A stretch of DNA of 64,000 nt, taken from NCBI RefSeq assembly GCF_000381985.1, contig NZ_KB907337.1, positions 75,697 to 139,696 of the forward strand, written 5' to 3'. This document shows, in pieces, positions 35,366 through 43,334 of this stretch. The translations under genes and the position numbers were made by a program. The notes below the pieces were generated by a model. That model was not told the DNA's origin. It worked only from the letters and a program-made list of their open reading frames with translations, and made no database searches. How positions within the stretch are numbered: position 1 is the stretch's first letter; each line of letters opens with the position of its first letter. The DNA is from Novispirillum itersonii subsp. itersonii ATCC 12639 (GTDB taxonomy: Bacteria; Pseudomonadota; Alphaproteobacteria; Rhodospirillales; Rhodospirillaceae).

Positions 35366-36001
35366 ATGGGGACGGACTGGCGCACCCTTCTGCTGGCCGG
35401 GGCGAGCGGCGGTCTGCTGACCGCCGGGGGCATCGCCCTGAAACCGGCTGCCGCTCCGGTGGTGACACCGGCCCCTGTTTCTGCCCCTGCTTCTGCTTCT
35501 GCCCCTCTTTCCGCCCCTCTTTCCGCTCCTGGGCCTCATGTTTCTGCGGTGGCTGCACCGGCTGCTGCCCCTGCTGCCGGTCCTGCCGTTACTGCGGCAA
35601 AACCGGCGGAGACCGCCCCGCCTCCGGCGGCGGGCGGCAAGGTCGCCGATCTGTTCGGGCTGTCGCCGCAATTGCCGGTGCCGCCTCCGTCCGATGGGGC
35701 CCCGCCGGTGGCCCGCTGGACGGTGCAGGTCGGCCTGTATCCAACGGCGGATCAGGCGGAAACGGCACGGCGCAGCCTGTTCTGGCTGGCGGTGCCGCCG
35801 GTGGTGACACAATGGACCGACCGGCGCGGGCAGGGCTGGTTTACCCTGTCACTGTCCGGCCTGACGGCCCCGGGGGCGGCAGACACCGTATCCCGCCTGC
35901 GGCAGAAAGGCTGGGATCCGGTCCGGGTGACAGCCGTGCCGGGGGCGCCACCGGCTGCGGGGTCACCTGTCGCAGAAGCTGTTCCGTCCCGCCCGGAATG
36001 A
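35366..36001 (+). CDS. SPOR-domain protein of the T6SS operon
   Basis: This is a 211-residue protein with an N-terminal hydrophobic segment (about 6-26, signal or anchor). An Ala/Pro/Ser linker follows (about 27-110), then a C-terminal SPOR-like domain (about 112-190, RWTVQVGLYPTADQAETARRSL to RLRQKGWDPVRVTAV). SPOR domains bind peptidoglycan glycan strands lacking stem peptides. It starts four bases after the DUF4280 gene, so it belongs to the T6SS operon. A role as the cell-wall anchor or wall-remodelling guide of this T6SS is an inference. Confidence 0.75.
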   Translation: MGTDWRTLLLAGASGGLLTAGGIALKPAAAPVVTPAPVSAPASASAPLSAPLSAPGPHVSAVAAPAAAPAAGPAVTAAKPAETAPPPAAGGKVADLFGLSPQLPVPPPSDGAPPVARWTVQVGLYPTADQAETARRSLFWLAVPPVVTQWTDRRGQGWFTLSLSGLTAPGAADTVSRLRQKGWDPVRVTAVPGAPPAAGSPVAEAVPSRPE

Positions 36002-36081
36002 CCGGCTTTCTTCGGCCCGATCCGCTTTTGGCAGAGACTTTCGTCTTTTCCGTGAAGATCCGGTGATTCCGGTGTGATGCC

Positions 36082-36104
36082 TCTGGGAATGCAGCAGATT
36101 TTTT
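36082..36104 (+). terminator. Weak terminator candidate after the T6SS operon
   Basis: A short stem (TCTG / CAGA) is followed directly by six T residues at 36099-36104, about 80 bases past the last T6SS gene. The stem is weak, so this is only a possible end of the transcript. Confidence 0.3.
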
Positions 36105-36156
36105 CGTAGGATATGGCTTCTGTTGCATGAATGTCCGGTTTCCGTTACGTCATCGC

Positions 36157-36224
36157 CGCGCCCCGGTCCGGGGCGTGCCGCCTCCGGGGGGAGAAGCGGG
36201 CTGACGCCTGAAGCGGAAATCAGG
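36157..36224 (+). promoter_or_regulatory. Three consecutive hairpins in the BKACE gene leader
   Basis: Hairpin 1 (36157-36177) is built on GCCCCGG-T-CCGGGGC. Hairpin 2 (36178-36199) pairs CCGC-CTCC with GGAG-aa-GCGG around four G. Hairpin 3 (36207-36224) pairs CCTGA with TCAGG. The last stem uses the first bases of the ribosome site (cagggag) of the next gene, so it could limit translation. No known riboswitch class is recognised. Confidence 0.4.
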
Positions 36225-36234
36225 GAGTGTGGGG

Positions 36235-37074
36235 ATGAGTCGTCCTATCGTCATCTGTTGCGCCATCACCGGGTCCCGCCCGAGAAAGGCTGATAATCCC
36301 GCAGTGCCGGTATCACCGGCAGAGCAGATTGAAAGCGCCCATGAAGCCTTCGAGGCCGGGGCCACCGTGCTGCACCTGCATGTCCGGGATGAGCAGGAGC
36401 GCCCGTGCTTCCTGCCCGAGCGGTTCGCGGCGGTGATGGAGGGCGTGTACGAACATTGCCCCGGCATGATCATCGAGCTGTCAACCGGCGGCGTCGCCGG
36501 ATCCCCGGCGGAGCGGGCGGCCAGCCTGCCGCTGCGCCCGGATATGGCGGCAATCGCGCTGGGCTCGGTCAATTTTCCCAACGGGGTCTATCACAACCCG
36601 CCGGATGTGATCGACGAACTGGCCCGCACCTGCGCCGACCTGCACATCAAGCCGTGCATCGAGGTGTTTGACCTGTCGATGCTCTATACCGCCCGCACCA
36701 TGTGCGATCAGGGCCTGCTGCGGGAGCCGCTGCACTTCCATATCGTGCTGGGGGGGCAGGGAGCCTTGCCGGCCCGCCGTCAGGTTCTGGATTTCATTGT
36801 CGCGGAGCTGCTCAATCTGTTCCCGGATTCCACATGGATGGCCTCCGGCCTCGGGCGGCATCAGGACATTGTGATGGACTGGGCCCTGTATCTGGGCGGG
36901 CACATCCGCACCGGTCTGGAAGACAATATCCGTATCACCCGCGACGAGCTGGTCAGCAGCAATGCCCAGCTGGTCCGGCGGGCGGCTGACCGTTGCATGA
37001 ATTATGGTTTTCGGGCAGCCTCGGTGGCAGAGGCCCGCAAGATCCTTAACCTGCCGCCGGTCCCGGAGCGGTGA
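36235..37074 (+). CDS. BKACE family enzyme (DUF849, beta-keto acid cleavage)
   Basis: This is a 279-residue TIM-barrel enzyme of the family that cleaves beta-keto acids with acetyl-CoA, such as 3-keto-5-aminohexanoate cleavage enzyme. Metal-binding His residues appear in TVLHLHVRD, and further conserved segments are IIELSTGG, ALGSVNFPN, IEVFD and ASGLGRHQ. It is cytoplasmic. The specific keto acid cannot be told from sequence. The ATG at 36235 has AGGGAG upstream; the leader contains three hairpins. A universal stress protein gene follows on the same strand. Confidence 0.88.
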   Translation: MSRPIVICCAITGSRPRKADNPAVPVSPAEQIESAHEAFEAGATVLHLHVRDEQERPCFLPERFAAVMEGVYEHCPGMIIELSTGGVAGSPAERAASLPLRPDMAAIALGSVNFPNGVYHNPPDVIDELARTCADLHIKPCIEVFDLSMLYTARTMCDQGLLREPLHFHIVLGGQGALPARRQVLDFIVAELLNLFPDSTWMASGLGRHQDIVMDWALYLGGHIRTGLEDNIRITRDELVSSNAQLVRRAADRCMNYGFRAASVAEARKILNLPPVPER

Positions 37075-37161
37075 CCCGTTCCGGGGGTTTCCGTTCCGGC
37101 CTCGGCCCAGCTTAACTCTAAAAAAACCAAACCTAAAAACGAAACAGGGGTTTACAGCAGA

Positions 37162-37965
37162 ATGAGCTACAAGAATCTGATCGTTCATCTCGACAGCAGC
37201 GACCGCGCCATGGACCGGCTGGAAACCGCCATTTCTCTGGCCAAGCGCTGGGGTGGCCGGGTGGTCGGTGTGTTTGCCGAGGTTGATTCCGGTCTGCTGG
37301 GCCGTACCGCCGAAGCCGAGGTGGTGATCGCCTACGACGCAGCGGGTAAGGAATTTGAGGCCCGTACCGCTGCTGCCGGTGTCCCCTCTGTGTGGCGGTC
37401 GCTGGTGCATGGCAACCATCATCAGGTCACCCAGACCATGATCGAGGCCGCCCGCCGCGCTGACCTGACCATTCTCGGCCAGACTGACCGTGAAGACCGC
37501 AGCAGCCGGACCCCGTCTGATCTGGCGGAGCAGGTGGTGATCAATTCCGGCCGTCCGGTTCTGCTGCTGCCCTATGCCGGGTCGTTCCCCAACATCGGCA
37601 GCCGTGTGCTGGTCGCCTGGAATGGTGGCCGTGAGTCGGCCCGGGCCGCCAATGATTCCATTCCGCTGATCCGCGATGCCGAGCGCGTGGTGGTGATGGC
37701 GATGAACCCGCAGGGTGCCCGCCCGCTGGACGGGTCGGGCCTGTGTGACCATCTGGCCTGCCACGGCATCAATGCTGACCGCGAGCTGCTGGAAGTGAAG
37801 GATATCGGTGTTGCTGACTATGTGCTGTCACACTGCACCGATATTGCCGCCGACCTGCTGGTGATGGGCGCGTTCGGTCATTATGGCTTCCCGCATATGC
37901 TGCGTGGCGGTGTCACCCGTGACATCATTGCCCACCTGACCGTGCCGGTGCTGCTGTCCCACTAA
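37162..37965 (+). CDS. Universal stress protein with two UspA domains
   Basis: This 267-residue tandem universal stress protein has a first domain of about 1-140 (YKNLIVHLDSSDRAMDRLETAISLA) and a second of about 145-267 (NIGSRVLVAWNGGRESARAANDSIPLI). The second ends with the nucleotide-binding pattern VMGAFGHYGFPHMLRGGVTRDIIAH, close to G-x2-G-x9-G. It is cytoplasmic and probably stress-induced. It is followed by a strong bidirectional terminator, and the next gene is convergent. Confidence 0.92.
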   Translation: MSYKNLIVHLDSSDRAMDRLETAISLAKRWGGRVVGVFAEVDSGLLGRTAEAEVVIAYDAAGKEFEARTAAAGVPSVWRSLVHGNHHQVTQTMIEAARRADLTILGQTDREDRSSRTPSDLAEQVVINSGRPVLLLPYAGSFPNIGSRVLVAWNGGRESARAANDSIPLIRDAERVVVMAMNPQGARPLDGSGLCDHLACHGINADRELLEVKDIGVADYVLSHCTDIAADLLVMGAFGHYGFPHMLRGGVTRDIIAHLTVPVLLSH

Positions 37966-38025
37966 CGCGGTCTGGCCCAGGCGGGGTCTGTCTGACGGCA
38001 GAAAAGATCTCCGGGGCTTTATGAG

Positions 38026-38059
38026 AACGGGGGCGGATCTGATGATCCGCCCCCGTTTT
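38026..38059. terminator. Strong bidirectional terminator
   Basis: A perfect 12-bp stem, CGGGGGCGGATC / GATCCGCCCCCG with loop TGAT, is followed by TTTT on the plus strand and flanked by AA on the other side. It lies between the convergent universal stress protein gene and the coiled-coil protein gene and can serve both. Confidence 0.9.
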
Positions 38060-38093
38060 GCTGTCTGCATCTCCCGCCGGGAGGGGGGGCGGA

Positions 38094-40664
38094 TCAGGCC
38101 GCCTCCATCCGTCCGATGGCCCGGGCCAGCACCGCATACAGGCGGCCCATGTCGGAAGAGGCGAACACCGCTGACAGAATGTCGCCGCGCTCGTTGGTAT
38201 GCGCAGCCTTCATGAAGACCTCGCATTCATTCAGGTAGCGGTTGACCGCATGCCGGAAGTCGCGGTTCTCCATGTACATCTTCTTCACCGCATTCAGCTG
38301 GGTGCGGTTGATTGCCTTGGCGGCGTAGCTGAGGAAGGCGTTCTGCTCCCCCTTGTAGTACCGTTTCCACAGGTCGTCTTCGACCGATGGGCTGAACAGG
38401 CGGGTGATGTCAATTGCCGCCATGTGCAGCTGGTCGATGACATAAGACGTTTCACTGATGAAGTGCTGGAGGTTGACGTCAACGCGGGTGCTTTCCATCG
38501 CTTTGACGTGTTCTCCGGCGGCCTGTACTCCGGCCATCAGGGCTTCGGTATGACGGTTGAATTCCGTCCCGGCCTGCACAATCAGCTCGGTGGTCCGCGC
38601 CCCGGCCTGTGCCAGTGCGGTTTCTCCGTCCCTCATCGCCGCGTTCAGGCGGCTGAGTTTGTCTTCGGTTTCTTCGGTCAGCAGGTTAAGGCCGTCGACC
38701 TGGGCCCGCAGGGCCCCACCGGCACCGGTCAGCGATTCCATGGTGGCGCGGACCGAGGTATTAAAGCGGTCCATGCCATCATGCAGGGTCTGGCTTGACT
38801 GCTCCACCCGCTGGGTTCCGGCATCAACCGCCTGTTCAAAGTCGGTCATCACCGCATTCAGGGTCAGCCGCAGGCTGTCGGCCCGTTCAATGGCATGGCC
38901 GGTGACCATACCGAACTGATCGGCCTCGGTCCGCAGGTCATCGGCCAGGGCCCGGATGGCTTCTGTGGTCTGGTGGGTGGCGTGGGTGATGTGCCCGGCC
39001 TCTGCCGAGAAGCTTTCGCCGGTCTGCGTCAGGGCGTCAATGCTGTGCAGCATGCCTTCGGTGGCAACGCGGATGTGGTTGATCACGGCGTCGGCTTCGG
39101 CGGCGATCACTTCGCCCGCAGCGTGAATGTCGGTGGTGATGGTGTTGATCTGTGCCGCCCCCTGTTTCACCGCCTCGGTCACGGTTTCGATTTCCACCCC
39201 GGCGCGGGCCGTGGTGCGGGTGACATCGACCGCCGAGCGGGACATCAGATCCGACAGATGGCGGATCCGTTCCGCCGCCCGGTCAGCCGCCTGAGCAATC
39301 CCCTGCGATTCCTCGGTGCAGGACAGGGAAATGGCATGAATCTTCTCGCCGGTCTGCTGGACGGCCTCTTCCAGCGCCCGGACCTGCTGTTCCAGCAGGC
39401 GGCGCACCCCTTCGCCCTGCTGTGAGGCGTCGTGAATGGCTGCGGCGGCAACCTGTGCCCCTTCCAGCGCATCGGTGGCGACATCGCGGAAAGCGTTGAA
39501 GTCCCCCAGGGCGGCGGCGGTGGCGGCGTCCAGTTCCTGCGTGGTGGTGCGGGCGGCATCGGTCAGGCGGGTGTGGCGCTCTTCCAGCGCGTCGGCACTG
39601 CGGTGCAGGCTGTCGTTGAAGTCGCCCAGCGTCTCTTTCAGCGAAGAGGTCAGGCTGGAGAAGGCTTCCGTCTGGCCGGTCAGGCCATCCAGCGTTTCGC
39701 GGATGCTAACCGCATGTTGAGACACTTCGGCGGCGGCAGTGTCGGCCCCGGTGATCAGGGCCTGCGCGGTGCGCTCAAAGACTTCTGCGGTGCTGCGGGT
39801 ATTGGTCAGGGCTGCATCGTGCCGGTGGGTCAGCCCTTCCAGCGCGGTGGTGCGGCGGGTCAGTTCGTCGTTCAGGCCGGTCAGGCTGGCATTGTGACGG
39901 TCAAAGGTGGTGCTCAGGCGTTCCGTAACGGCATCGGCCATCCGGACGGCGGTTTCCAGCGCCTCCTGCCGTTTCGCCAGAGTAGAGTCGGCGGTGCTGG
40001 TGGTGGTGCCGATCCGTTCGATCAGGTCGCTGACCGCCTTGACCTGCTCTGCCACCCGGTTCAGGGCAGGTGCGGCTTCTTTACCGATATCACTGGTGAT
40101 CCGCACCAGTTCCCCGGATTCGCGGCTCAGCATCGCCCGCACGGTTTCCGCCTGACGGACCGCGTCACGGGTGGCATCGTTCAGGGCGCGGGTCTGTTCT
40201 TTCAGGGTTTCTGAGAGGCGGCTGAAGCGGCTGTCTCCGGCCTCATCAGGGATCACCAGCAGCGAAATCTGCTGCTTAAGGTAATCGGCCTCAGCACGGA
40301 ATGAGCTGTTGCGGTCTGACAGAATGACCAGCAGCCACAGGGCCAGTACCGGCAGGGTGGCGACGGTGCCCAGCGCGGCGACGGTCAGCGGCGGTTCTGC
40401 CAGCAGGGCGGGCAGGCCCGGGCCGGTGCCGATGTACAGGGCCATCAGCCCCAGCCAGATCAGACTGAGGGAGGAGCCGATCCACAGCGCCGGGCGCGGG
40501 CGGGCCGCTGCGGCAGCAGGCCGTATGGCTTCCGGCGGGATGCTGTTGGCCGCGGGGGGGCTGTCTGCGGGGGGCGGAACGGGATTCTGCGGCCCCGCGC
40601 TGCCTTCCTGTGGGGGAAGGCCCGCCGTGGTGCCCGTTTCACCGATGCGCTGATCGTCAGACAT
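38094..40664 (-). CDS. Large coiled-coil membrane protein (apolipoprotein-like)
   Basis: This is an 856-residue protein. An acidic Pro-rich N-terminus (about 1-55) is followed by two closely spaced transmembrane helices (about 58-80 and 90-112, WIGSSLSLIWLGLMALYIGT and TVAALGTVATLPVLALWLLVIL). About 600 residues of helical heptad-like sequence rich in Ala, Thr, Glu and Arg come next, then a conserved globular C-terminus with LHMAAIDITRLFSPSVEDDLWKRYYKG. The helical part resembles apolipoprotein and chemoreceptor-like coiled coils, but no methyl-accepting hairpin tip is present. The function is unknown; an envelope or polar scaffold is a guess. The ATG at 40664 has GGGAG upstream. Confidence 0.8.
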   Translation of the reverse strand: MSDDQRIGETGTTAGLPPQEGSAGPQNPVPPPADSPPAANSIPPEAIRPAAAAARPRPALWIGSSLSLIWLGLMALYIGTGPGLPALLAEPPLTVAALGTVATLPVLALWLLVILSDRNSSFRAEADYLKQQISLLVIPDEAGDSRFSRLSETLKEQTRALNDATRDAVRQAETVRAMLSRESGELVRITSDIGKEAAPALNRVAEQVKAVSDLIERIGTTTSTADSTLAKRQEALETAVRMADAVTERLSTTFDRHNASLTGLNDELTRRTTALEGLTHRHDAALTNTRSTAEVFERTAQALITGADTAAAEVSQHAVSIRETLDGLTGQTEAFSSLTSSLKETLGDFNDSLHRSADALEERHTRLTDAARTTTQELDAATAAALGDFNAFRDVATDALEGAQVAAAAIHDASQQGEGVRRLLEQQVRALEEAVQQTGEKIHAISLSCTEESQGIAQAADRAAERIRHLSDLMSRSAVDVTRTTARAGVEIETVTEAVKQGAAQINTITTDIHAAGEVIAAEADAVINHIRVATEGMLHSIDALTQTGESFSAEAGHITHATHQTTEAIRALADDLRTEADQFGMVTGHAIERADSLRLTLNAVMTDFEQAVDAGTQRVEQSSQTLHDGMDRFNTSVRATMESLTGAGGALRAQVDGLNLLTEETEDKLSRLNAAMRDGETALAQAGARTTELIVQAGTEFNRHTEALMAGVQAAGEHVKAMESTRVDVNLQHFISETSYVIDQLHMAAIDITRLFSPSVEDDLWKRYYKGEQNAFLSYAAKAINRTQLNAVKKMYMENRDFRHAVNRYLNECEVFMKAAHTNERGDILSAVFASSDMGRLYAVLARAIGRMEAA

Positions 40665-40783
40665 GATCGCTCCCGAAGCTTTACTGTCTTTCCGCCGAAC
40701 CGACACAGTGCCAAAACTGGTTTGCAAAAGGGTTAAGAAATCTTGCTGAGGTGATGGATGAAGTCTCCGGCGGGCAAAATAGT

Positions 40784-40816
40784 AACGGGCCGGAGGAAAT
40801 GCCCCTCCGGCCCGTT
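40784..40816 (-). terminator. Terminator hairpin after the DUF2783 gene
   Basis: A perfect 13-bp stem, AACGGGCCGGAGG / CCTCCGGCCCGTT, has a 7-base loop and is followed on the minus strand by the T-rich run actattttgc. It lies 24 bases beyond the DUF2783 stop and marks the end of the monooxygenase operon. Confidence 0.8.
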
Positions 40817-40840
40817 GTTTGGCAGCGGTGTTGCGGCAGA

Positions 40841-41041
40841 TCAGGCGGTCTCGTAGCCTTCCCGTGCCACGGCGAGGGCCTGTTCCAGCACAGACGGATC
40901 ACCGATGTGGTTGGCCAGCAGCAGCACCAGCTTACAGTTTACGTCACGGCTCTGTTCGTCGCTCAGGCCGCGGTGCGTGTTGATCAGCTTTTCGTAAAAG
41001 TCATCAGGGGCGGGCAGGTTCGGGGTCAGGATCAGGGACAT
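40841..41041 (-). CDS. DUF2783 small protein
   Basis: This 66-residue protein matches the DUF2783 type (NLPAPDDFYEKLINTHRGLSDEQS, then LVLLLANHIGDPSVLEQALA). It is commonly encoded beside FAD-dependent aromatic monooxygenases, as here, where it starts 16 bases after the monooxygenase stop. It may be an accessory or stability partner, but the role is unproven. The ATG at 41041 has GAGGA upstream; the longer frame is unlikely. Confidence 0.85.
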   Translation of the reverse strand: MSLILTPNLPAPDDFYEKLINTHRGLSDEQSRDVNCKLVLLLANHIGDPSVLEQALAVAREGYETA

Positions 41042-41057
41042 GGTCTGGTCCTCAGGC

Positions 41058-42686
41058 TCAGTTCTTGCCAAGCGCGGTGTTCAGCGCGGCGGTAAAGCGG
41101 GGGGCGTCGAAGCTGCGGAAGCGGGCGGCGACATGCTGATCCGGACGGATCAGATAGACGGTGCCGGGGGTGGCGTCATAGCGTTGTGCGACCAGCCCTT
41201 TCACGTCTTCCACCGTGCCGCCGATCACCAGCGGTGTCACCGGCACCGGGGCATCGGCCAGCGCTGCCAGCGCGGCGGGAACGGTGCCATCCGGGCTGAA
41301 ATACAGGGCGGTGAACCCCGCGCCGAGCTGGTTCAGCAGCCAGCCGTCGGTGCCGTCAACCCGCACCGGGGCGTCGGCGCAGTTGGTGCCGGGGCGCATG
41401 GTCCCGGCAAAGCTGTCGCTGTCCGGGGTGTTCAGCGGTGAGACGGCATAAGGCGTCGGGCTGGACAGGCGGCCCGAGTTGACCAGCGGGCGGGCGAAGG
41501 AATGGCGGTTGGCCAGATCCAGCACCGCATCGCGGAAAGCCTTCGACACCGGGCTCTTCGGCGAGATGAAATCAGTGGAGCGGGTGGAGTTCTTCAGGTT
41601 GTCATCGGCGGCATAGACCCGTTCGGCGTCATAGGAATCCAGCAGGCTGTCGGGGGCCAGCCCGTCAATCACCAGCTTCAGCTTCCAGCCGAGGTTATCG
41701 GCATCCTGTACCCCGGTATTGGCTCCGCGTGCCCCGAAGGGGCTGACCTGATGGGCAGAGTCCCCGGCGAAGAACAGCCGCCCGAAGCGGAATGATTTCA
41801 TACGGCGGCAGGCAAACTGATAGACGCTGACCCATTCCAGCTCAAACTCGGCGTCTTCGCCCAGCATCGCCTTCAGGCGCGGGATCACTTTTTCGGGCTT
41901 CTTTTCCTCGTCCGGATCACAGTCCCAGCCAAGCTGGAAGTCGATGCGCCAGACGTTGTCAGCTTCCATATGCAGCAGAACCGACTGGTTGCGGTGGAAC
42001 GGCGGATTGAACCAGAACCAGCGCTCCGCCGGGAAGTCAGCCTTCATCACCACGTCGGCGATCAGGAAACGGTCCTGAAAGAACTGCCCGGTGAATTCGG
42101 CCCCGATCATGGTCCGGATGTCAGATTTGGCGCCGTCGCAGGCGACCATCCACTCGGTTTCCATGTCATAGATGCCGTCGGGCGTCTCAATCGACAGGCG
42201 GACGTGATCGGGATGGTTTTTCAGGCTGACGACCTTGTTCTTCCAGCGGATGTCGATCAGATCGCCGAAATCCTTTGCCCGGTCGAGCAGGTATTCTTCC
42301 AGATAGTACTGCTGAAGATTGATGAAGGCCGGGTATTTGTGGTCGGCTTCCGGCAGCAGGTCGAACTGATAGACCAGTTCCTCATCCCGGAACACCTTGC
42401 CGATCTTCCAGCTGACGCCTTTCTCGACCATGCGGTCGGCACAGCCCAGACGGTCCCATACCTCCAGCGGGCGCTTGGCGTAACAGACCGCGCGCGAACC
42501 GATGGAGACAGTGTTGTTATCATCAAGCACAACCACCGGAATACCCCGGCTGGCAAAGTCCAGCGCCGTGGTCAGGCCGATCGGCCCGGCCCCGACCACC
42601 ACCGCGGTTTTGCGCACCACCTGACCGGAGATCTGTTCCGGCGGCTGAACATAGGGAAATTCGGGATACGAGTAGGTTTGCAGCAT
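41058..42686 (-). CDS. FAD-dependent aromatic monooxygenase
   Basis: This is a 542-residue class A flavoprotein hydroxylase related to MhpA-type 3-(3-hydroxyphenyl)propionate and other phenol hydroxylases. The FAD-binding GxGxxG reads VVGAGPIGLTTALDFASRG (about residues 25-43), the DG motif is at MVACDGAKSDIRTMIG, and the second FAD motif is FFAGDSAHQVSPFGARGANTGVQDADNLGWKL. It hydroxylates an aromatic substrate with NAD(P)H and oxygen; the substrate is unknown. DUF2783 follows in the same operon. A palindrome about 90 bases upstream suggests control by an aromatic-acid regulator. Confidence 0.9.
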   Translation of the reverse strand: MLQTYSYPEFPYVQPPEQISGQVVRKTAVVVGAGPIGLTTALDFASRGIPVVVLDDNNTVSIGSRAVCYAKRPLEVWDRLGCADRMVEKGVSWKIGKVFRDEELVYQFDLLPEADHKYPAFINLQQYYLEEYLLDRAKDFGDLIDIRWKNKVVSLKNHPDHVRLSIETPDGIYDMETEWMVACDGAKSDIRTMIGAEFTGQFFQDRFLIADVVMKADFPAERWFWFNPPFHRNQSVLLHMEADNVWRIDFQLGWDCDPDEEKKPEKVIPRLKAMLGEDAEFELEWVSVYQFACRRMKSFRFGRLFFAGDSAHQVSPFGARGANTGVQDADNLGWKLKLVIDGLAPDSLLDSYDAERVYAADDNLKNSTRSTDFISPKSPVSKAFRDAVLDLANRHSFARPLVNSGRLSSPTPYAVSPLNTPDSDSFAGTMRPGTNCADAPVRVDGTDGWLLNQLGAGFTALYFSPDGTVPAALAALADAPVPVTPLVIGGTVEDVKGLVAQRYDATPGTVYLIRPDQHVAARFRSFDAPRFTAALNTALGKN

Positions 42687-42774
42687 CAGAGTGCGTCCTT
42701 CAGCGTCGTTTCCTGTTGAATGCCTGCCCGGCGGACGGTTGATCCGGCCTGCCGTATGGCTGGGCATTTAGTTG

Positions 42775-42795
42775 CATTTGATACCATTTCAAATG
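42775..42795. promoter_or_regulatory. Palindromic operator candidate upstream of the monooxygenase
   Basis: The inverted repeat CATTTGA-N7-TCAAATG has perfect 7-bp arms, and GATAC occurs twice within it as a direct repeat. It lies 89 bases upstream of the monooxygenase start in an AT-rich patch. Size and symmetry fit a MarR or GntR-type repressor site of an aromatic catabolic operon, but no cognate regulator gene is adjacent. Confidence 0.55.
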
Positions 42796-42822
42796 ATACT
42801 ATCTGCGGCGGACGCGAATGAC

Positions 42823-42853
42823 AAGACCCGCAGCGCAGGCTGCGGGTCTTTTT
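42823..42853. terminator. Terminator hairpin after the response regulator
   Basis: A perfect 12-bp stem, AAGACCCGCAGC / GCTGCGGGTCTT with loop GCAG, is followed by TTT on the plus strand. It lies 28 bases beyond the stop of the minus-strand response regulator gene. The T tract is better on the plus strand, so it may mainly insulate the monooxygenase promoter region. Confidence 0.7.
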
Positions 42854-42880
42854 CGGGGGGCAACGGTCAAGGGCCTGATT

Positions 42881-43246
42881 TTATGGCGATTTCAGAAGAT
42901 CGCGGATCCGTTCCAGCAGGGCGCGGGGCTGGAAGGGCTTACTGATGAAGGCCGTACAGCCTGCCGTATAGGCCTCGGTATAATCCTCAGGCAGGGTATG
43001 GGCAGACAGGCCGATGATCGGCGGTGCCGCCCCGGTCTGCGCCCGGATCTGCCGGACGGCCTGAAAGCCGGTGACGCCGGGCATGCTCATATCCATGACG
43101 ATCAGGTCAGGCTGAAGTGACGCGGTGGCGCTGACGGCATCGGCCCCATTGCCCGCGATATGAACCGTATGGCCCTGAGCGGTCAGAAGACCGTTGAGCA
43201 GGGACTGCATCACCGGATCATCATCGGCGATAAGGATAGTCGGCAT
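42881..43246 (-). CDS. Single-domain response regulator (CheY-like)
   Basis: This is a 121-residue receiver domain with no output domain. The acidic pocket (IADDD, residues 6-10), phospho-acceptor Asp52 (LIVMDMSMPG), the conserved Ser in IGLSAHT and the Lys in FISKPF are all present, so phosphorylation is expected. It could act in chemotaxis-like signalling or as a phosphorelay partner. No kinase gene is adjacent; the histidine kinase at 53.3-55.8 kb is a distant candidate. Confidence 0.92.
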   Translation of the reverse strand: MPTILIADDDPVMQSLLNGLLTAQGHTVHIAGNGADAVSATASLQPDLIVMDMSMPGVTGFQAVRQIRAQTGAAPPIIGLSAHTLPEDYTEAYTAGCTAFISKPFQPRALLERIRDLLKSP

Positions 43247-43334
43247 GGCGGGACTCTGTTCTCTGGATTGGCTCCAGACTATGGCATGGGGTCTGCCGCC
43301 TCTCCAGTGAGTCTGAAGGCCTATGGGGCGGGGC

